From assembly GCF_030813505.1 (NCBI RefSeq), contig NZ_JAUSUE010000007.1: DNA of 64,000 nt. The stretch is one strand, 5' to 3'. This DNA comes from Pectinatus haikarae (lineage in GTDB: Bacteria; Bacillota; Negativicutes; Selenomonadales; Selenomonadaceae). The notes beneath the pieces were generated by a model. The model searched no databases. It saw only the letters and a list, made by a program, of their open reading frames with translations, and was not told the origin of the DNA. Below, piece after piece: positions 34,878-43,673 of the stretch. Both the position numbers and the translations under genes were made by a program. Within the stretch, counting starts at the first letter, position 1. Each line of letters opens with the position of its first letter.

Positions 34878-36011
34878 TTATTCTAACGCTTGTTCCAGGT
34901 CGCTGATTATATCCTGATAATTTTCTATTCCGACTGAAAGCCGCAGCAACTTATCCGTAATGCCCAGTTTATGACGTATTTCCTCAGGAATATCCGTATG
35001 GGTTTGACATGAAGGAAATGTTATCAGACTTTCCACACCGCCCAGGCTTTCCGCAAATTGAATGAATTTGACACTGCTTAGTATTCTGGGTACCAGATCA
35101 GGATTATCGACTGCAAAAGAAATTATTCCGCCGCAGCCTGAAGCTTGTTTATTATGGATTTCCCTTCCCGGATGATCTTCCAGTCCGGGGTAATATACAT
35201 GTTCTATATGCGGTTGACCGTTAAGCCAATAGGCTATTTTTTTCGCATTTTCATTGTGTTTTTCCATACGCAGACCTAAGGTTTTCAAGCCTCTTATCAG
35301 AAGCCAGCTGTCACTTGGACTGAGTATATTCCCTGTAGCATTCTGGATAAAACGTATTTTTTCACCGATAGTTTTTTCACGTGTTACGACTATCCCGCAC
35401 AAAAGGTCATTATGTCCGGCCAGATATTTGGTCCCGCTGTGAAGGACAATATCTGCGCCAAGTTCAATAGGACGTTGAAAATACGGTGTCAAAAAAGTAT
35501 TGTCTACGATAAGCTGTATTCCACGTTTTTGGCATATAGCCGCAAGTGAAGCTATATCTGTGATTTTCATCATCGGATTAGTAGGCGTTTCTATGAATAT
35601 GGCTTTTGTATTTTCCTTTATTGCTGACATTACCGATTGCTGTGAACTGGTATCGGCTATGGAAAAACTTATACCGTAATTGATAAAAATCTGGCTGAAT
35701 AGTCTGTATGTCCCGCCATAGCAGTCATCTGTCAGGATAATGTGATCGCCTGGCTTATATAGCATCAATACAGCTGTGGCAGCAGCCATTCCGGAAGAAA
35801 AAGCAAATCCGTCACTGCCGTTTTCTAAAAGGGCCAGTCCGTCCTCTGCTACTTGACGCGTTGGATTTTTGCTTCTGGTGTAGTCAAAACCCGTACTTTT
35901 TCCCAGAGCCGGATGGGCAAAAGAAGCAGTATTGTAGATAGGTGTGCTTATCGCTCCGGTTTTTTCGTCAGAATTTATTCCTATATGGACAATTTTGGAT
36001 TCTAAATCCAT
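34878..36011 (-). CDS. Cys/Met metabolism PLP enzyme, probable cystathionine gamma-synthase / O-acylhomoserine sulfhydrylase
   Basis: 377 residues, complete Cys_Met_Meta_PP fold. DYTRSKNPTRQVAEDGLALLE near residue 45, SSGMAAATAVLML, DDCYGGTYRLF, the PLP lysine in VLHSGTKYLAGHNDLL, and SLGGVESLITFPSCQTH near the C terminus. It resembles Bacillus MetI (cystathionine gamma-synthase plus sulfhydrylase). The upstream SAM-I riboswitch, repressed when methionine is ample, favours a biosynthetic enzyme over a cystathionine gamma-lyase. Start ATG after AGGAGG. Confidence 0.9.
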   Translation of the reverse strand: MDLESKIVHIGINSDEKTGAISTPIYNTASFAHPALGKSTGFDYTRSKNPTRQVAEDGLALLENGSDGFAFSSGMAAATAVLMLYKPGDHIILTDDCYGGTYRLFSQIFINYGISFSIADTSSQQSVMSAIKENTKAIFIETPTNPMMKITDIASLAAICQKRGIQLIVDNTFLTPYFQRPIELGADIVLHSGTKYLAGHNDLLCGIVVTREKTIGEKIRFIQNATGNILSPSDSWLLIRGLKTLGLRMEKHNENAKKIAYWLNGQPHIEHVYYPGLEDHPGREIHNKQASGCGGIISFAVDNPDLVPRILSSVKFIQFAESLGGVESLITFPSCQTHTDIPEEIRHKLGITDKLLRLSVGIENYQDIISDLEQALE

Positions 36012-36034
36012 GTATAACCCTCCTAAAATATACT

Positions 36035-36178
36035 AAAAAAGACCCTTCCAAAAGAAGAAGGGTCTTTTCGACGCATCCTCTCATTTTTCAGGATTTCTCC
36101 TGCAGGAATTAGCACCTTGCGTAAACGCCGGTTGCTGGGTGTCATCGGGCCAGTCCCTCCACCACTCTAAATAAGAGA
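36035..36178 (-). promoter_or_regulatory. SAM-I (S-box) riboswitch with terminator
   Basis: Minus strand: P1 arm CTCTTATTT (36177-36169) pairs with AAATGAGAG (36086-36078). Conserved core segments are all present: GTGGTGGAGGGACTGGCCC, GATGACACCCAGCAACC, and GGTGCTAATTCCTGCAGG. An AGACCCTTC/GAAGGGTCT terminator with a U-run follows at 36035-36068, 24 bp before the start codon. It should switch the transsulfuration genes off at high S-adenosylmethionine. Confidence 0.97.
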
Positions 36179-36190
36179 TAATATATGTTT

Positions 36191-36219
36191 ATTATAAAGC
36201 AAAAACGATTAAATGTAAA
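36191..36219 (-). promoter_or_regulatory. Promoter of the SAM-riboswitch operon
   Basis: Minus strand TTTACA (36219-36214), 17-bp spacer, TATAAT (36196-36191), placing the transcript start just before the P1 helix of the riboswitch. Confidence 0.75.
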
Positions 36220-36237
36220 TTTTATTATTTATGAAAA

Positions 36238-37119
36238 TTATTTTTTTACTTCTCCGCCTTCAACAACAAGATCATCGGGGCTGACCGCAGTACCGTACAC
36301 CGGAGCCAGCGTTTCTTCATAATCCTTGTGGAAGAAATTTTCACCGGCCAGTTTTTTGATGTCGTCATTGATAAAATCAAGCAGTTCTTTATTACCCTTA
36401 TGCACAGCCGCAGCTATGGTATCGGTGTCACCCAGCGATGTTATGCCAACAGTAAAGCCCTTGTTTTTTAAAGCCCAGGCCAGAACTTCTGTATTATCGG
36501 TCGAAAATGCGTCACCGCGTCCATCGACAAGTGCATTGTAGGTTTCGGTATATTGGTCAAATTTCAGGAGATTCACATCAGGATAATGTTTTGTGAAATA
36601 AGTTTCGGCAGTAGTTCCCTTGGCGACAATAAGTGTCTTTCCTTTAAGCTGGTCAGGACTGGTTATAAGTGCGCCGTCAGGCGATACCACACCAAGAGCC
36701 ACTTTCATATATGGCAGTGCAAAATCTACCTGTTCGGCACGTTCCGGCGTAACCGTGAAGTTAGCCAGGATTATGTCCACTTTGCCGGTCTTCAGATACT
36801 CGACACGATTAGCCGGTTCGACGGAGACATACTTGACCTTTACTCCCAGATCCTTTGCCAGCCTGTTGCCGAAATATACGTCATAGCCCTGATAATTCCC
36901 CTCTTTGTCGATATAACCGAAAGGAGCTTTATCGCTGAATACGCCGACAATGACCTCACCGCTTTTCTTGATTTCGTCCAGCGAACGGAATGCAGTTTCT
37001 CCCGAACCCGTACTCTGCTGACTGTCTGTGGCAGCTTCATTCTTGCAGCCGCCCGCAAAAACAGCAGCGGCAATAATTGCAAGTGCGGCCAGCAGTAGAT
37101 ATAATTTCCTGATTCTCAT
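36238..37119 (-). CDS. Amino acid ABC transporter substrate-binding lipoprotein
   Basis: 293 residues. Lipoprotein signal with a lipobox ending in VFAGGC near residue 25, then a family 3 (SBP_bac_3) domain: VGVFSDKAPFGYIDKEGNYQG, GYDVYFGNRLAKDLG, VDIILANFTVTPERAEQVDF, DAFSTDNTEVLAWA. It binds a polar amino acid outside the inner membrane and hands it to the permease pair. Last gene of a four-gene operon (permease, permease, ATPase, binding protein). Its position next to a SAM-regulated unit suggests a sulfur amino acid such as cystine, but this transcript has a different leader. Confidence 0.9.
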   Translation of the reverse strand: MRIRKLYLLLAALAIIAAAVFAGGCKNEAATDSQQSTGSGETAFRSLDEIKKSGEVIVGVFSDKAPFGYIDKEGNYQGYDVYFGNRLAKDLGVKVKYVSVEPANRVEYLKTGKVDIILANFTVTPERAEQVDFALPYMKVALGVVSPDGALITSPDQLKGKTLIVAKGTTAETYFTKHYPDVNLLKFDQYTETYNALVDGRGDAFSTDNTEVLAWALKNKGFTVGITSLGDTDTIAAAVHKGNKELLDFINDDIKKLAGENFFHKDYEETLAPVYGTAVSPDDLVVEGGEVKK

Positions 37120-37156
37120 GTTAATTTACCTCTTTTCCTTTGTCTATTGTAAATAC

Positions 37157-37915
37157 CTATTTTACCTTTACAGAATTAAACTTAAAGCTATTTAAAAATT
37201 GGCCGGCCCGTTCGGTTCCCGGTTTATCGAAAAACCGTTCCGGAACATTTTCCTCTATGATTTGACCGTCGTCAAAGAAAAAAATACGGTCTGCTACCGC
37301 ACGGGCAAATGACATTTCATGTGTGACGATCAGCATTGTCATTCCCTGTCTGGTAAGCCCGATTATCACATCAAGGACTTCACGCACCATTTCTGGATCC
37401 AGTGATGCGGTTACTTCATCAAAAAGCATTACTTCGGGATTGAGAATAAGTGCCCGGATCATGGCAATACGCTGTTTTTGGCCGCCGGACAGCTGACGGG
37501 GGTAGGCAGTTTCCTTATCCGCGAGTCCTACTCTTGCCAGCAGTCTGCGTGCAGCCTGTTCTACTTCGGCTTTCTTCCTGTGCTGCACCTGTATGGCAGC
37601 CAAAGTAATATTGTCTATGACCGTCAGATGATTAAAAAGATCATAGCTCTGAAAAACCATACCGATATGCTGGCAGATGACCGCTCTTGATATATTTTTG
37701 CCGCTGATGCATTCGTCTTTAAAATAAACGGCGCCGCCGTCAATTGTTTCCAGATGGTTGAGACATCGCAGAAAAGTTGACTTGCCGCAGCCGGAAGGGC
37801 CGATGATCACGATAACCTCCCCTTTTTTCACTTCCATGGAAATATCCTTTAAGATGGTATGATCACCGAATGTCTTTTTCAGGTGCTCTATTCTCAGCAG
37901 CGTTTTATTTTCCAT
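37157..37915 (-). CDS. Amino acid ABC transporter ATP-binding protein
   Basis: 252 residues, GlnQ/HisP type. Walker A GPSGCGKST (about residue 38), Q-loop MVFQSYDLF, signature LSGGQKQRIAMIRAL, Walker B VMLFDEVTASLDPE and switch His in VTHEMSFARAVADR. It powers the two permeases encoded upstream. Tight spacing on both sides (1 bp to the permease, 37 bp to the binding protein). Confidence 0.94.
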   Translation of the reverse strand: MENKTLLRIEHLKKTFGDHTILKDISMEVKKGEVIVIIGPSGCGKSTFLRCLNHLETIDGGAVYFKDECISGKNISRAVICQHIGMVFQSYDLFNHLTVIDNITLAAIQVQHRKKAEVEQAARRLLARVGLADKETAYPRQLSGGQKQRIAMIRALILNPEVMLFDEVTASLDPEMVREVLDVIIGLTRQGMTMLIVTHEMSFARAVADRIFFFDDGQIIEENVPERFFDKPGTERAGQFLNSFKFNSVKVK

Positions 37916-37916
37916 A

Positions 37917-38594
37917 TTACTCCTTCCACCTTTTTTCCAGGCAGTTTGCCGCCAGTGTCAGCGGCCAGCAGGAAAAAAAGTACAAAAAAAATATTGCGCC
38001 GTAAATCCAAAGAGCTGCTGTCGGTGCGGTATAGCGGTTTGCTTCAATGATCTGCTGGCCCACCTTAAGCATCTCGACAACACCGATCAATACAACAAGA
38101 GAGGTAGTCATGATCATGCGTGTAGCCAGATTCATCGCCGGCGGTATCAGACGGCGCAGTGCCTGCGGCAGGATAATGAATCGATACAGTTGAATTTTGG
38201 AAAATCCCAGTGCCGCACCGCTTTCGTATTGATTCCTGGGTATAGAAATAAGTGCGCTGCGTACCAGATCTCCCATTTCCGCGGTACCCCACAGAATAAA
38301 TACGATCACAGCTGCTGTAAAGCCTGATAAGTTTATGCCGGCTGCTCTCGTCAAGCCGAAATAGGCTATAAATAAGAGAACCAGCTGAGGCATAATGCGG
38401 ATAAATTCCAAATAAATGCGGGTAATAAAATGGACGGCAGGGTGGCGCAGGGTCATAAGCATTCCCATAATAGTTCCCAATATGCAGGAAGCAATGATAG
38501 TAATGACTGATAGTTTTATGGTGACCAGCAGCCCCAGCAGAAGACGAATGCCGTTTTCACCTTCAAACAATACCCGTATTCCCAAATCCTGCAT
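37917..38594 (-). CDS. Amino acid ABC transporter permease, second subunit
   Basis: 225 residues, HisM/GlnP type, about five helices. The EAA coupling loop reads ESGAALGFSKIQLYRFIILPQALRRLIPP in outline (ESGAALGFS, ILPQALRR). It overlaps the first permease gene by 32 bp and presumably forms a heterodimer with it. ATG follows GGAAAGGAG. Confidence 0.92.
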   Translation of the reverse strand: MQDLGIRVLFEGENGIRLLLGLLVTIKLSVITIIASCILGTIMGMLMTLRHPAVHFITRIYLEFIRIMPQLVLLFIAYFGLTRAAGINLSGFTAAVIVFILWGTAEMGDLVRSALISIPRNQYESGAALGFSKIQLYRFIILPQALRRLIPPAMNLATRMIMTTSLVVLIGVVEMLKVGQQIIEANRYTAPTAALWIYGAIFFLYFFSCWPLTLAANCLEKRWKE

Positions 38595-39240
38595 AACGGA
38601 TTCTCCTTTCCAGTAACGATGCCAGCAAGGAAACGGGCAGTAAAATAATCAAATAAGAAATAACCAGTAGCAAAAGGGCTTCATCTGTTTTATAGTACAA
38701 CCCGATAAGATCTTTTGCTACATAGACAAGGTCTGACAGAGCCACAACACTGAAAACAGAAGTTTCCTTGATAAGAAAAATCACGTTGGCGCACAGCGGT
38801 GGGATCGATACAGCCAATGCCTGCGGCACTATTACATAACGCATTATCTGCATATGGGAAAAGCCCAGCGCCTCTGCTGCCTCTATCTGGCTTTTAGAAA
38901 CGGAACTCAGACCTGCTCTGAATGCTTCGGCCATATAGCTGCCGCCCAAAAGGGTGAGACCTGCAATGGCACATGCGGGACCGGAAATATGAATCCCCAG
39001 CTTAGGCAGACCGAAATAGAGGAAAAACAGTTGAACCAGAAGAGGTGTGTTGCGAAAGAGTTGCACATAAGCAAAAAACAGCTGAGATAGTACCGGGATT
39101 TTTCTGTAACGTACAATACTGACTAAAAGACCGGTCAGTATTGCCATTACTATTCCCGTACAGGCCAGCTGTACTGTAATGACGGCTGCCTTGGCATACA
39201 TGGGAGCAAATTTTTGGATAAACAATAAATCCAAATGCAT
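38563..39240 (-). CDS. Amino acid ABC transporter permease, first subunit
   Basis: 225 residues from the ATG after GGAAAGAAG; a longer frame upstream would read through the terminator hairpin. Family motifs: QLFRNTPLLVQLFFLYFGLP, AEAFRAGLSSVSKSQIEAAEALGFS, and the EAA loop ending VPQALAVSIPP. First gene of the operon, 22 bp after a strong terminator, so expression requires readthrough. Confidence 0.9.
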   Translation of the reverse strand: MHLDLLFIQKFAPMYAKAAVITVQLACTGIVMAILTGLLVSIVRYRKIPVLSQLFFAYVQLFRNTPLLVQLFFLYFGLPKLGIHISGPACAIAGLTLLGGSYMAEAFRAGLSSVSKSQIEAAEALGFSHMQIMRYVIVPQALAVSIPPLCANVIFLIKETSVFSVVALSDLVYVAKDLIGLYYKTDEALLLLVISYLIILLPVSLLASLLERRIRYAGFGNTGIV

Positions 39241-39261
39241 CAACTTCTTTCCGTATTCAAT

Positions 39262-39303
39262 AAAAAAGGCCGGACACGATAAGTAAATACCGTGTCCGGC
39301 CTT
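39262..39303 (-). terminator. Leader terminator (attenuator) before the first ABC operon
   Basis: AAGGCCGGACACG and its perfect complement around 12 nt, followed by a U-run on the minus strand. It lies between the promoter (39347-39375) and the first permease gene, so it is inside the leader transcript. Confidence 0.85.
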
Positions 39304-39332
39304 CAATTTTTTTGATCAGCCGACATATATGC

Positions 39333-39403
39333 TTTTGATTGACAACATATTATCACGCAGTTAATATATTGTCAATCAAAATATCATCGGTTGATGATAT
39401 TTT
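39333..39403 (-). promoter_or_regulatory. Promoter with two nested operator-like dyads for the first ABC operon
   Basis: Minus strand TTGACA (39375-39370), 17 bp, TAATAT (39352-39347). A 13-bp inverted repeat, TTTTGATTGACAA (39333-39345) with TTGTCAATCAAAA (39369-39381), brackets the core so that one half-site covers the -35 box. A second dyad, AAAATATCATC and GATGATATTTT around 4 nt (39378-39403), lies just upstream. Confidence 0.75.
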
Positions 39404-39489
39404 AATTATAGTTCTATATTTTCTTTAATAATACAGGATTTTTTCTGAATGATCGCAAGCGTGTTTTTATTTGTACGGTTTATTCCCTA

Positions 39490-40386
39490 TTATTTTACGT
39501 TCTGTGTTTTAGCTTCATCGGCTGACAGTACCATATAATTTTCGGGAAGTCCGTATTTTTCAAGAATTGTTTTGAGCGTGCCGTCACTGCGCATTTTTTC
39601 CAGTTCACCGTTCACGGCATCAAGCAGATCCTTATCGCCGAAACGTATTGCAGCACCGATTTTCCCTGATGCTTCCGGTGTATATGGACTCAAGATCTGC
39701 AAATCAAGTGATGCGTTTTGCTTGAGTGTATAACCGGCAACTATACCGTCCGTTATGCATGCATCGATTTTGCCTGTATTAACTGCCATCATCAATTCAG
39801 CTTGACTGTTGAATACTTTAACATCTTTGACCTCGCCGGCATCTTTCCATTTGTTGGCAAGTTCAAGGAATGTCACGCCCTTTTGTCCGCCTATAACTTT
39901 GTCTTTAAGATCAGCCTTGCTTTTTATCGGTGAATCTTTTTTTATAACGACAGCTTCGCCTTCTGTATACCAGATATTGGTGAACGATGCTTTCTGCAGA
40001 CGTTCGGGTTTGATATACATGGCATCAGTAACCATATCTATAGAGCCGTTGTCAAGTTCCACCAGCAGATTTTCAAAAGGAACCTGTTTCATTTCTACCT
40101 TTGGGATGTTTAGTCTCTTTGCTATTTCTTCGATTATTTCAGAGTCTACACCGGAAAACTTATTTGTTTTAGTATCCATGTAAGCAAATGGTGCATCATT
40201 GGAGGACCCCACTACCAATACGCCTTTTTCGCGTATTTTGGCAAGTGTGTTCCCGTCTCCGGAAGAACTTGAGGCGGATGAGCCGGGAGCAGGCTTTGCA
40301 TCTTCGGAACCGCAGCCTGCGAGAAGGAAAAGTGAAGATAATACCAGGACAGTAAGGATAAAAAGCTTTTTACAGGAATTTTTCAT
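39490..40386 (-). CDS. Amino acid ABC transporter substrate-binding lipoprotein (second system)
   Basis: 298 residues from the ATG after AAAGG; an earlier in-frame ATG lacks a ribosome site. Signal peptide with lipobox LLAGC near residue 24, a Ser/Gly linker, then an SBP_bac_3 domain (VLVVGSSNDAPFAYMD, FSGVDSEIIEEIAKRL, IDMVTDAMYIKPERLQKASF, KIDACITDGIVAGY). Third gene of the ATPase-permease-binding protein operon. The ligand is not evident. Confidence 0.9.
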   Translation of the reverse strand: MKNSCKKLFILTVLVLSSLFLLAGCGSEDAKPAPGSSASSSSGDGNTLAKIREKGVLVVGSSNDAPFAYMDTKTNKFSGVDSEIIEEIAKRLNIPKVEMKQVPFENLLVELDNGSIDMVTDAMYIKPERLQKASFTNIWYTEGEAVVIKKDSPIKSKADLKDKVIGGQKGVTFLELANKWKDAGEVKDVKVFNSQAELMMAVNTGKIDACITDGIVAGYTLKQNASLDLQILSPYTPEASGKIGAAIRFGDKDLLDAVNGELEKMRSDGTLKTILEKYGLPENYMVLSADEAKTQNVK

Positions 40387-40429
40387 GATAAACCAGCCTT
40401 TCATATTCATTTAAATGATTAAATAATAA

Positions 40430-41143
40430 CTACCTGTTTGAAGAAGACAGTTTGTACTCAATGAATTTTACACAATGTGACAACGGAACACTTAAAATAA
40501 GATAGAACAATGCCAGATAAGTGTATGCTTCGATAGTATAAAAGGTTTGCGAGGCAAAAGTCTGTGTACGCAGCAGCAGTTCATTCACGGCAACATAGGC
40601 CAGCAGCGAAGTATCCTTGATCATCATGACAAGATAATTTCCCAGTGAGGGTATTATGCTGCGCAGAGCCTGCGGCATTATTATGCGGAACAGAGCTTCA
40701 TAACGTCCAAAACCCAAAACGAGAGCGGCTTCTGTCTGTCCCTTGTCGATGGATACTATACCGGCACGTATAACTTCCGACATGTAGCAGCCATAATTGA
40801 CAGCCAGCCCTGCTATGCCGGCAGTGAGCGGATCTATTTGGACATCTGTTTTATAACCCAGCATGGCGGCAAGAAGATTGATAATAAGCGGGACTACATA
40901 ATAAATATATACGAGCTGCACAAGCAAAGGGGTACCGCGTATAATTTCCAGAAAAACATACAAAAAGGCTTTTACCGGCTTCCAGGCAAAAAGGCGGCCG
41001 ATAGCAATGAAAATACCGACAATAGTGGCCAGTATAAAACCGAAGATCGTAGCTTCCAAAACAACACCGATACCGTGAATCAGTGATGGTACAAGATATT
41101 CTGCCGCTGCAGCAAAATGCAGCTGCGAAAGTAAGTTATTCAT
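40430..41143 (-). CDS. Amino acid ABC transporter permease (second system)
   Basis: 237 residues, HisM/GlnP type. LEIIRGTPLLVQLVYIYYVV, EVIRAGIVSIDKGQTEAALVLGFG and the coupling loop ending IMPQALRSIIPS. The single permease gene implies a homodimer, unlike the heterodimer of the neighbouring system. It overlaps the ATPase gene by 8 bp. Confidence 0.93.
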   Translation of the reverse strand: MNNLLSQLHFAAAAEYLVPSLIHGIGVVLEATIFGFILATIVGIFIAIGRLFAWKPVKAFLYVFLEIIRGTPLLVQLVYIYYVVPLIINLLAAMLGYKTDVQIDPLTAGIAGLAVNYGCYMSEVIRAGIVSIDKGQTEAALVLGFGRYEALFRIIMPQALRSIIPSLGNYLVMMIKDTSLLAYVAVNELLLRTQTFASQTFYTIEAYTYLALFYLILSVPLSHCVKFIEYKLSSSNR

Positions 41144-41873
41144 AGCTTACACCTCCAAGTACTCTGTTTAAAAATTGCTGTGTACGTTCCTGCTTGGGAT
41201 GGTTGAATATCTCGGCAGGAAGTCCTTCTTCAACAATATATCCCTTATCCATGAATACGACTCTGTCTGAGACATCTCTTGCAAAGCCCATTTCATGCGT
41301 TACCACGACCATAGACATACCGTCTTTTCTAAGATTTTTCATTACGGTAAGCACCTCGCTGACAAGCTCCGGATCAAGGGCGGATGTAGGCTCATCGAAA
41401 AGCAGCATCTTTGGCTGCATGGCAAGCGCTCTGGCTATGGCCACACGCTGCTGCTGCCCGCCGGAAAGCTGCGATGGATAAGAGTCTGCTTTGTCGGCAA
41501 GTCCGACTTTTTCTAAAAGATTACGTGCGATCTCTTCAGCATCTTTCCGCGCCGTATGTTTGACATGCATCGGTGCATACATAACATTCTTTAGAACGGT
41601 AAACATGGGAAACAGATTGAATTTCTGAAAAACCATGCCGACTTCTCTGCGCAGGCGTTTGCTGTCAAGCTTATTGTCAAGTATAGTTCCATTATAGTAA
41701 ATCTGTCCTCCTGTGGGTTCTTCCAACAGATTCAGGCAGCGTAAAAAGGTGCTTTTGCCGGAACCGGATGGGCCGATGATGCAAATGACTTCACCGTCAT
41801 CAATCCGCATTGTTATGCTTTTCAACACTTCTGTCTTGCCATAGTTCTTTTTTAGATCAAATATATTGAACAT
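41136..41873 (-). CDS. Amino acid ABC transporter ATP-binding protein (second system)
   Basis: 245 residues from the ATG after GAGGTGG. Walker A GPSGSGKST, Q-loop MVFQKFNLFPMF, signature LSGGQQQRVAIARAL, Walker B MLLFDEPTSALDPE, switch VTHEMGFARDVSDR. First gene of the second system, preceded by a leader with a strong terminator hairpin. Confidence 0.95.
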   Translation of the reverse strand: MFNIFDLKKNYGKTEVLKSITMRIDDGEVICIIGPSGSGKSTFLRCLNLLEEPTGGQIYYNGTILDNKLDSKRLRREVGMVFQKFNLFPMFTVLKNVMYAPMHVKHTARKDAEEIARNLLEKVGLADKADSYPSQLSGGQQQRVAIARALAMQPKMLLFDEPTSALDPELVSEVLTVMKNLRKDGMSMVVVTHEMGFARDVSDRVVFMDKGYIVEEGLPAEIFNHPKQERTQQFLNRVLGGVSYE

Positions 41874-41938
41874 AAACAACCACCTCTTTACAATAGGAGA
41901 TAGACAGAATCATATTTCGGCAGCAGCCTGAAATTTAT

Positions 41939-42040
41939 AAAAAAAGAGCACTCATCCCCTGGTACAGGGAATGAGCGCCCTTGCTCTGTATATTCTCAAT
42001 TATTGGGTCTATTCTATCATGTGCCGCCTAAACAAGTCAA
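41939..42040 (-). promoter_or_regulatory. Promoter and attenuator leader of the second ABC operon
   Basis: Minus strand TTGACT (42040-42035), 18 bp, TAGAAT (42016-42011), then about 25 nt and a terminator (41987-41939: AGAGCA and GCGCTCATTCCCTG arms with complements, ending in seven U) 66 bp before the ATPase gene. No known riboswitch core was recognised. The rest of this 360-bp gap (42041-42233) is AT-rich spacer with nothing recognised. Confidence 0.7.
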
Positions 42041-42233
42041 TGTATATAAGCACAATTTTTGAATAAAATTTTGGTATTCTAGCACAATGAACTAATATAT
42101 TTAGCTGATATGCCATTAATATATAATAAATATAATTTTTAAATGCTAAATTGTTTTTGAGGAAATACTGACAGCAGGATTTTTATATATATTTTGTAAA
42201 AATGTTTCACAGACAGAGCGGCAATGCCGATGA

Positions 42234-42761
42234 TCATATCTGTTCATAGGGAAGTATTTCCGCCAGATATCCTTTTTTGTGCAGAGCTGATTCTATTTCT
42301 GCCAGCGCTTCCTGTGAATCTGCAGATACAGTGTGAAAGTGATATCCTGAGGTTATATTCATCAGCGGTGTGGATTTTCCCATCTTTATATCCTGCATGA
42401 AATTATTCACGTCACGCCGGCTGTGGATATTAAGCCGGGCGAGCATTTTACCGTATACTCTGTGGTTGATCATAACATCAACTACGGTTCCGCCCAGATC
42501 AACTATGGTTTTCAGCTCGTCCTCGGTCTGCTCATTGCTGTGCTGCATTTTTAGAATACGTGTGAACTTGTGTGCAGTGCTGAAGATATACCCTCTGTTT
42601 GTTGCCAGCACAGGATATTCCTGTGCTCTTAAAAGAGCAATATCCTGTACGACTACTTGTCTGCTGACACCGGTCAGCTTGCCCAGCGCACCTCCGGACA
42701 AAGGTTCATTGGAATTTTTGATAGCATCTATAATGATTTTTCTGCGTTCTTCTCCAGTCAT
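42234..42761 (-). CDS. niaR: NiaR-type NAD biosynthesis repressor
   Basis: 175 residues from the ATG after GGGAGG. N-terminal HTH_11 (residues about 5-60: EERRKIIIDAIKNSNEPLSG, GVSRQVVVQDIALLR) followed by a 3H domain with three histidines (DVMINHRVYG, SGYHFHTVS). This is NiaR (YrxA), which uses nicotinate as co-repressor for NAD genes in Firmicutes. It is the last gene of nadABC, so the operon probably encodes its own repressor. Confidence 0.92.
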   Translation of the reverse strand: MTGEERRKIIIDAIKNSNEPLSGGALGKLTGVSRQVVVQDIALLRAQEYPVLATNRGYIFSTAHKFTRILKMQHSNEQTEDELKTIVDLGGTVVDVMINHRVYGKMLARLNIHSRRDVNNFMQDIKMGKSTPLMNITSGYHFHTVSADSQEALAEIESALHKKGYLAEILPYEQI

Positions 42762-42821
42762 TATTTTTCCTCCCTCTTTGATCAGTGAATTACGCAAGCA
42801 TAGGCTGACGATCCGAAAGTT

Positions 42822-43673
42822 TCAAAGAATGTGCAGATTTTTCAGGCTCAAATCTAAAATGGGGGCGGAATGCGTCAGCGCGCCGCTTGATATATAGTCT
42901 ACACCAACAGACAGTATTTTTTCAATATTTTCTCTTGTTATGTTGCCCGAACATTCCGTTTCGGCCCGTCCTGCGATAAAATCTACAGCTTTTTTCATTT
43001 CCTCGGCGGGCATATTATCAAGCATTATTATGTCGGCTCCCGCCCTTACCGCTTCTTTTACCATTTCCATATTTTCCGTCTCTATTTCTATCTTACGGAC
43101 AAACGGCGCGTATTTTCTTGCCGCGGCAACAACAGCGGATACACTGCCGGCTGCGCCTATATGGTTATCCTTGATCAGAACACCGTCCGATAAATTATAA
43201 CGGTGATTGAAGCCGCCGCCCACTCTGACAGCGTATTTTTCAAAGATACGCATACACGGTGTAGTTTTTCTCGTATCCAGCAGTTTTGTCCGGCTTCCTT
43301 TAAAAAGGGCAGCCACTGAAGCCGTATATGTGGCAATGCCGCTCATTCGCTGGAGATAATTAAGGGCTGTTCTTTCACCGGAAAGGAGCACACGCGCATC
43401 ACCGGTTATATCGGCGATTTTACTTCCCTTGACTGCACGGCAGCCGTCTTCTGCATAAAAAATTATTTGTGTCAACGGATCAAGCAAATGAAAAACACGT
43501 TCAAAAACACAAAGCCCCGCGAGTATACCGTCCTCTTTGCAAATCAATTGTGCAGAAGCTTTTTTGTATACGGGCATGACTGCGTTGGTAGATACATCTT
43601 CGCTGCTTATGTCTTCTTCCAGCGCTAATTTTATATATTTGTCGGCAACGGTACGCATTGTAATATCATTCAT
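42822..43673 (-). CDS. nadC: Nicotinate-nucleotide pyrophosphorylase (carboxylating)
   Basis: 283 residues. It converts quinolinate and PRPP to nicotinate mononucleotide. Motifs: EDISSEDVSTNAVMP, SGIATYTASV, LLDTRKTTPCMR, GGGFNHRYNLSDGVLIKDNHIG in outline (KDNHIG), EIETENMEMVKEA, and IMLDNMPAEEM. The start ATG overlaps the nadB stop (TAATG), with AGGGG upstream. Confidence 0.96.
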   Translation of the reverse strand: MNDITMRTVADKYIKLALEEDISSEDVSTNAVMPVYKKASAQLICKEDGILAGLCVFERVFHLLDPLTQIIFYAEDGCRAVKGSKIADITGDARVLLSGERTALNYLQRMSGIATYTASVAALFKGSRTKLLDTRKTTPCMRIFEKYAVRVGGGFNHRYNLSDGVLIKDNHIGAAGSVSAVVAAARKYAPFVRKIEIETENMEMVKEAVRAGADIIMLDNMPAEEMKKAVDFIAGRAETECSGNITRENIEKILSVGVDYISSGALTHSAPILDLSLKNLHIL

